DNA of 64,000 nt from JAVVHH01 sp965199585. GTDB taxonomy: Bacteria; Pseudomonadota; Alphaproteobacteria; Acetobacterales; Acetobacteraceae. Under the pieces are notes generated by a model, which did not search any database, had not been told where the DNA came from, and was given only the letters and a program-made list of their open reading frames with translations. Positions 62,004 through 64,000 of this stretch are shown piece after piece. A program made the translations under genes and the position numbers. The stretch lies in assembly GCA_965199585.1 (NCBI GenBank), contig CBDASI010000002.1, positions 1 through 64,000 on the forward strand. The letters run 5' to 3'. Position 1 is the stretch's first letter. The number at the start of each line of letters is the position of its first letter.

Positions 62004-63001
62004 CTGTCGTCGACGCCCGCCTGCGTAAACGTCGCCATCCCAGCATGGCACGCCAGCGCCCCCCGCACGATCGGGATCGCCAGCGCCGCGCCCGACGCCT
62101 CCCCCAGGCGCAGCCCCAACGACAGCAAGGGCTCCTGCCCGAGCGCCTCGGCCAGCCTCCGGTGACCGCTCTCGGCCGACAAATGCGAGATCATCGCGTG
62201 ATCCAACCCGCCGGGCACTAGGGCGGCCAGCGGCGCCGCCGCCGCCGTCGAGACGAAGCCGTCCAGCAACACCGGCACTCCCAAGGTCCGCGCCGCCAAC
62301 GCCGCCCCGAAGATCGCCGCCAGCTCCCGCCCGCCCAGCGCCGCCGCCAGGGCCAGCGGATCGCCACGGGTGCCACGATGCCGCACCAGCGCCGCGTCGA
62401 TCGCCGCCTGCTTGCGCCGCAGCCCGGCGTCGTCCACACCGGTGCCGCGCCCGGCCCATGCCGCGCCGTCGCCGCCGAATAGCCCGGCCGCCAGCGCCGC
62501 CGCCGCCGTCGTGTTGCCAATCCCCATCTCGCCCAGCGCGATCAAATCCGTCCCCGACCGCACCGAAGCGAACCCGGCCGTGACCGCCGCGAGGAACCCG
62601 GCCTCGTCCAGCGCCGGCGCCACCGTCATGTCCGCCGTCGCCCGTTCCAACTCCAGCGGCACTACCCGCAGCGACGCCCCGGCCTGGCGCGCCAGCTGGT
62701 TGATCGCCGCCCCGCCCGCGGCGAAATTGGCCACCATTTGCGCCGTTACCTCGGGCGGATAGGGCGACACCCCTTGCGCCGTCACGCCATGGTTGCCGGC
62801 GAACACCAGCACGTCGACCTGCTCGAGCCGCGGCATCGCCCGCCGCTGCCAGCGCGCAAGCCAGGCGGCCAACTCCTCGAGTCGCCCGAGGCTTCCCGGC
62901 GGCTTGGTCAGCTGTCCCTGCCGGACCCGCACCGCCTCGGCTGCCGCGTCATCCCCCGCCGGCAGCGCCCGGCAGAGCGCCCGCACGTCGTCGAGCGTCA
63001 T
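61997..63001 (-). CDS. cobT: Nicotinate-nucleotide-dimethylbenzimidazole phosphoribosyltransferase
   Basis: A 334-residue enzyme that activates dimethylbenzimidazole with the ribose phosphate of nicotinate mononucleotide. Landmarks are LTKPPGSLGRLEELAAWLA, VFAGNHGVTAQGVSPYP, GEMGIGNTTAAAAL and the C-terminal LRLGEASGAALAIPI with the catalytic Glu. ATG at 63001 overlaps the end of cobB by four bases (ATGA). It uses the BluB product made nearby. Confidence 0.95.
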   Translation of the reverse strand: MTLDDVRALCRALPAGDDAAAEAVRVRQGQLTKPPGSLGRLEELAAWLARWQRRAMPRLEQVDVLVFAGNHGVTAQGVSPYPPEVTAQMVANFAAGGAAINQLARQAGASLRVVPLELERATADMTVAPALDEAGFLAAVTAGFASVRSGTDLIALGEMGIGNTTAAAALAAGLFGGDGAAWAGRGTGVDDAGLRRKQAAIDAALVRHRGTRGDPLALAAALGGRELAAIFGAALAARTLGVPVLLDGFVSTAAAAPLAALVPGGLDHAMISHLSAESGHRRLAEALGQEPLLSLGLRLGEASGAALAIPIVRGALACHAGMATFTQAGVDDRC

Positions 63002-64000
63002 GCCGACGCGATCGCGTGGAAGAACGAGCCCGACACGTGCCCCCGCACGCCGCCGGCCGGACCCAGGTCGCGCCCGGCCGAGTCGGTCAGCGCCGCCAAC
63101 CTTGCGTCGCCCCCGGGGTCGGTCGTCACCGCATAGTGGAACTCGTGCCCGCGCACCGCCGTTCCCGCCCGCCCGATCGGCGCATCCACCAGTAGCCGCG
63201 CCTCGCGATAGCCGAGGTTCAGCTTGCGCCGCGCGAAGCTGGTCGCATGCCCCAACAGTCCCAGCATGGGATGCACGTGCCCCGCCGCATCCTCGAGCGA
63301 GGCGCCGAGCACCATGAACCCGCCGCATTCACCATGCACCGGCCGGCTCGCCGCAAACTGCGCCATCCCAGCGCGGAACCGCCCCGCCCCCGCCAGCGCC
63401 GCGGCATGCAGTTCCGGGTATCCGCCCGGCAACCAACAGGAATCGCACGCCGCCGTCGGCACCTCGTCCGCTAGCGGCGAGAACGGCACGATCTCCGCGC
63501 CGGCCTGCCGCCACGCCGCGGCCAGATGCGCGTAGAAGAAGCTGAACGCCGCATCCTGTGCCAGCGCCACACGCTGACCCGGCGGCCGGAACCCGGCACC
63601 CTCTCCCGCCCCGACGCTCACCGGCGCCGCCATTGCCATGATCCCATCGAGGTCCAGGCTGCGCTCCCCTAGATCGGCCAGCGCCGCGAACAGCCGCGCC
63701 AGGTCGCCATGCTCGCCGGCCTGCACCAGCCCGAGATGCCGCTCCGGCAACGCGATCGCCGCGTCGCGCCCCACGCTGCCCAGCACCGGCATCGGCACCG
63801 CCGCCATCGCCGCCGCGGCCTGCGCCCGATGCCGCTCGCTGCCGACCCGGTTCAGCACTACGCCGCCGATCCGCACGCCCTCCCGATGCCCGGCAAACCC
63901 CCGCGCCACCGCCGCCGCGCTCTGCGACTGTCCCGACACGTCCAGCACCAGCAACACCGGCAGCCCGAACCGCGCCGCCAGTTCCGCCCCCGCCCCGCTC
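62998..64000 (-). CDS. cobB: Cobyrinate a,c-diamide synthase (start outside the window)
   Basis: The C-terminal 334 residues of an ATP- and glutamine-dependent amidase (CobB/CbiA family; about 430-460 residues in full). The dethiobiotin-synthetase-like ATPase part is cut at the window edge (LPVLLVLDVSGQSQSAAAVA remains). The glutamine amidotransferase part has the nucleophile in HGECGGFMVLG and the region GHEFHYA. The stop overlaps the cobT start. Whether the a,c-diamides are added to cobyrinate or hydrogenobyrinate depends on the aerobic or anaerobic route, which this window does not show. Confidence 0.93.
   Translation of the reverse strand, partial: SGAGAELAARFGLPVLLVLDVSGQSQSAAAVARGFAGHREGVRIGGVVLNRVGSERHRAQAAAAMAAVPMPVLGSVGRDAAIALPERHLGLVQAGEHGDLARLFAALADLGERSLDLDGIMAMAAPVSVGAGEGAGFRPPGQRVALAQDAAFSFFYAHLAAAWRQAGAEIVPFSPLADEVPTAACDSCWLPGGYPELHAAALAGAGRFRAGMAQFAASRPVHGECGGFMVLGASLEDAAGHVHPMLGLLGHATSFARRKLNLGYREARLLVDAPIGRAGTAVRGHEFHYAVTTDPGGDARLAALTDSAGRDLGPAGGVRGHVSGSFFHAIASA

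Noticed and set aside
60773..64000. Cobalamin riboswitch for the cob genes
   Set aside because: There is no untranslated leader in the visible part of the locus; the upstream end of cobB lies outside the window.

Overview
GC-rich chromosomal DNA of an alphaproteobacterium, most likely Rhodospirillales and possibly Acetobacteraceae. The evidence is a 16S-Ile-Ala-23S rRNA operon, a short (439 aa) prolyl-tRNA synthetase, the alphaproteobacterial block dnaE-lolD-lolE-proS-DUF1467-rnj-coaX-nuoN..A, and the FYDLN_acid/aroA/cmk neighbourhood. Placement below class is an inference. No insertion sequence, CRISPR array, integrase or intact prophage was seen.

Layout: 1-5378 is an rRNA operon on the minus strand (23S cut by the window edge, tRNA-Ala, tRNA-Ile, 16S, and a near-consensus promoter TTGACA-N17-TATATC). 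5473-8055 is clpB with a heat-shock-type promoter. 8232-11541 (plus) holds a pteridine-reductase-like SDR, folB and uvrC. 11542-19716 (minus) runs proS, lolE, lolD, a royal-jelly-type beta-propeller gene, dnaE and a 42-residue lipoprotein gene. 19717-20134 is an intergenic region with three hairpins, one of them a clear terminator. 20135-37205 (minus) is one long operon: all 14 nuo genes for respiratory complex I, then coaX, rnj and a DUF1467 gene; birA is missing from its usual place. 37347-38984 is a small accessory patch: tRNA-Asp, an orphan HK97-gp10-like phage gene, an LprI-like gene and a secreted protein with an internal duplication. 39041-40998 is cmk-aroA, divergent from a FYDLN_acid gene and an MFS transporter. 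42781-52144 (plus) holds a PEP-CTERM protein, a methylcrotonyl-CoA-type carboxylase pair, a BPSL0067-like putative amidase, and opgG-opgH for periplasmic glucans. 52141-57898 (minus) is a fructose-type ABC operon with a ROK regulator and a PfkB kinase. 57990-60022 (minus) is a metallophosphoesterase gene coupled to a beta-helix lipoprotein gene. 60129-64000 is a compact cobalamin locus (bluB, cobC, cobS, cobT, cobB) running off the window.

Most genes are core metabolism. The least explained parts are the hairpin-rich 3' region after rnj/DUF1467, the accessory patch around the orphan phage gene and its palindrome, the cobalamin genes overlapping at both ends, two genes that appear to need CTG starts, and small or secreted proteins of unknown role. 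I found no clear evidence of a wholly new multi-gene system.
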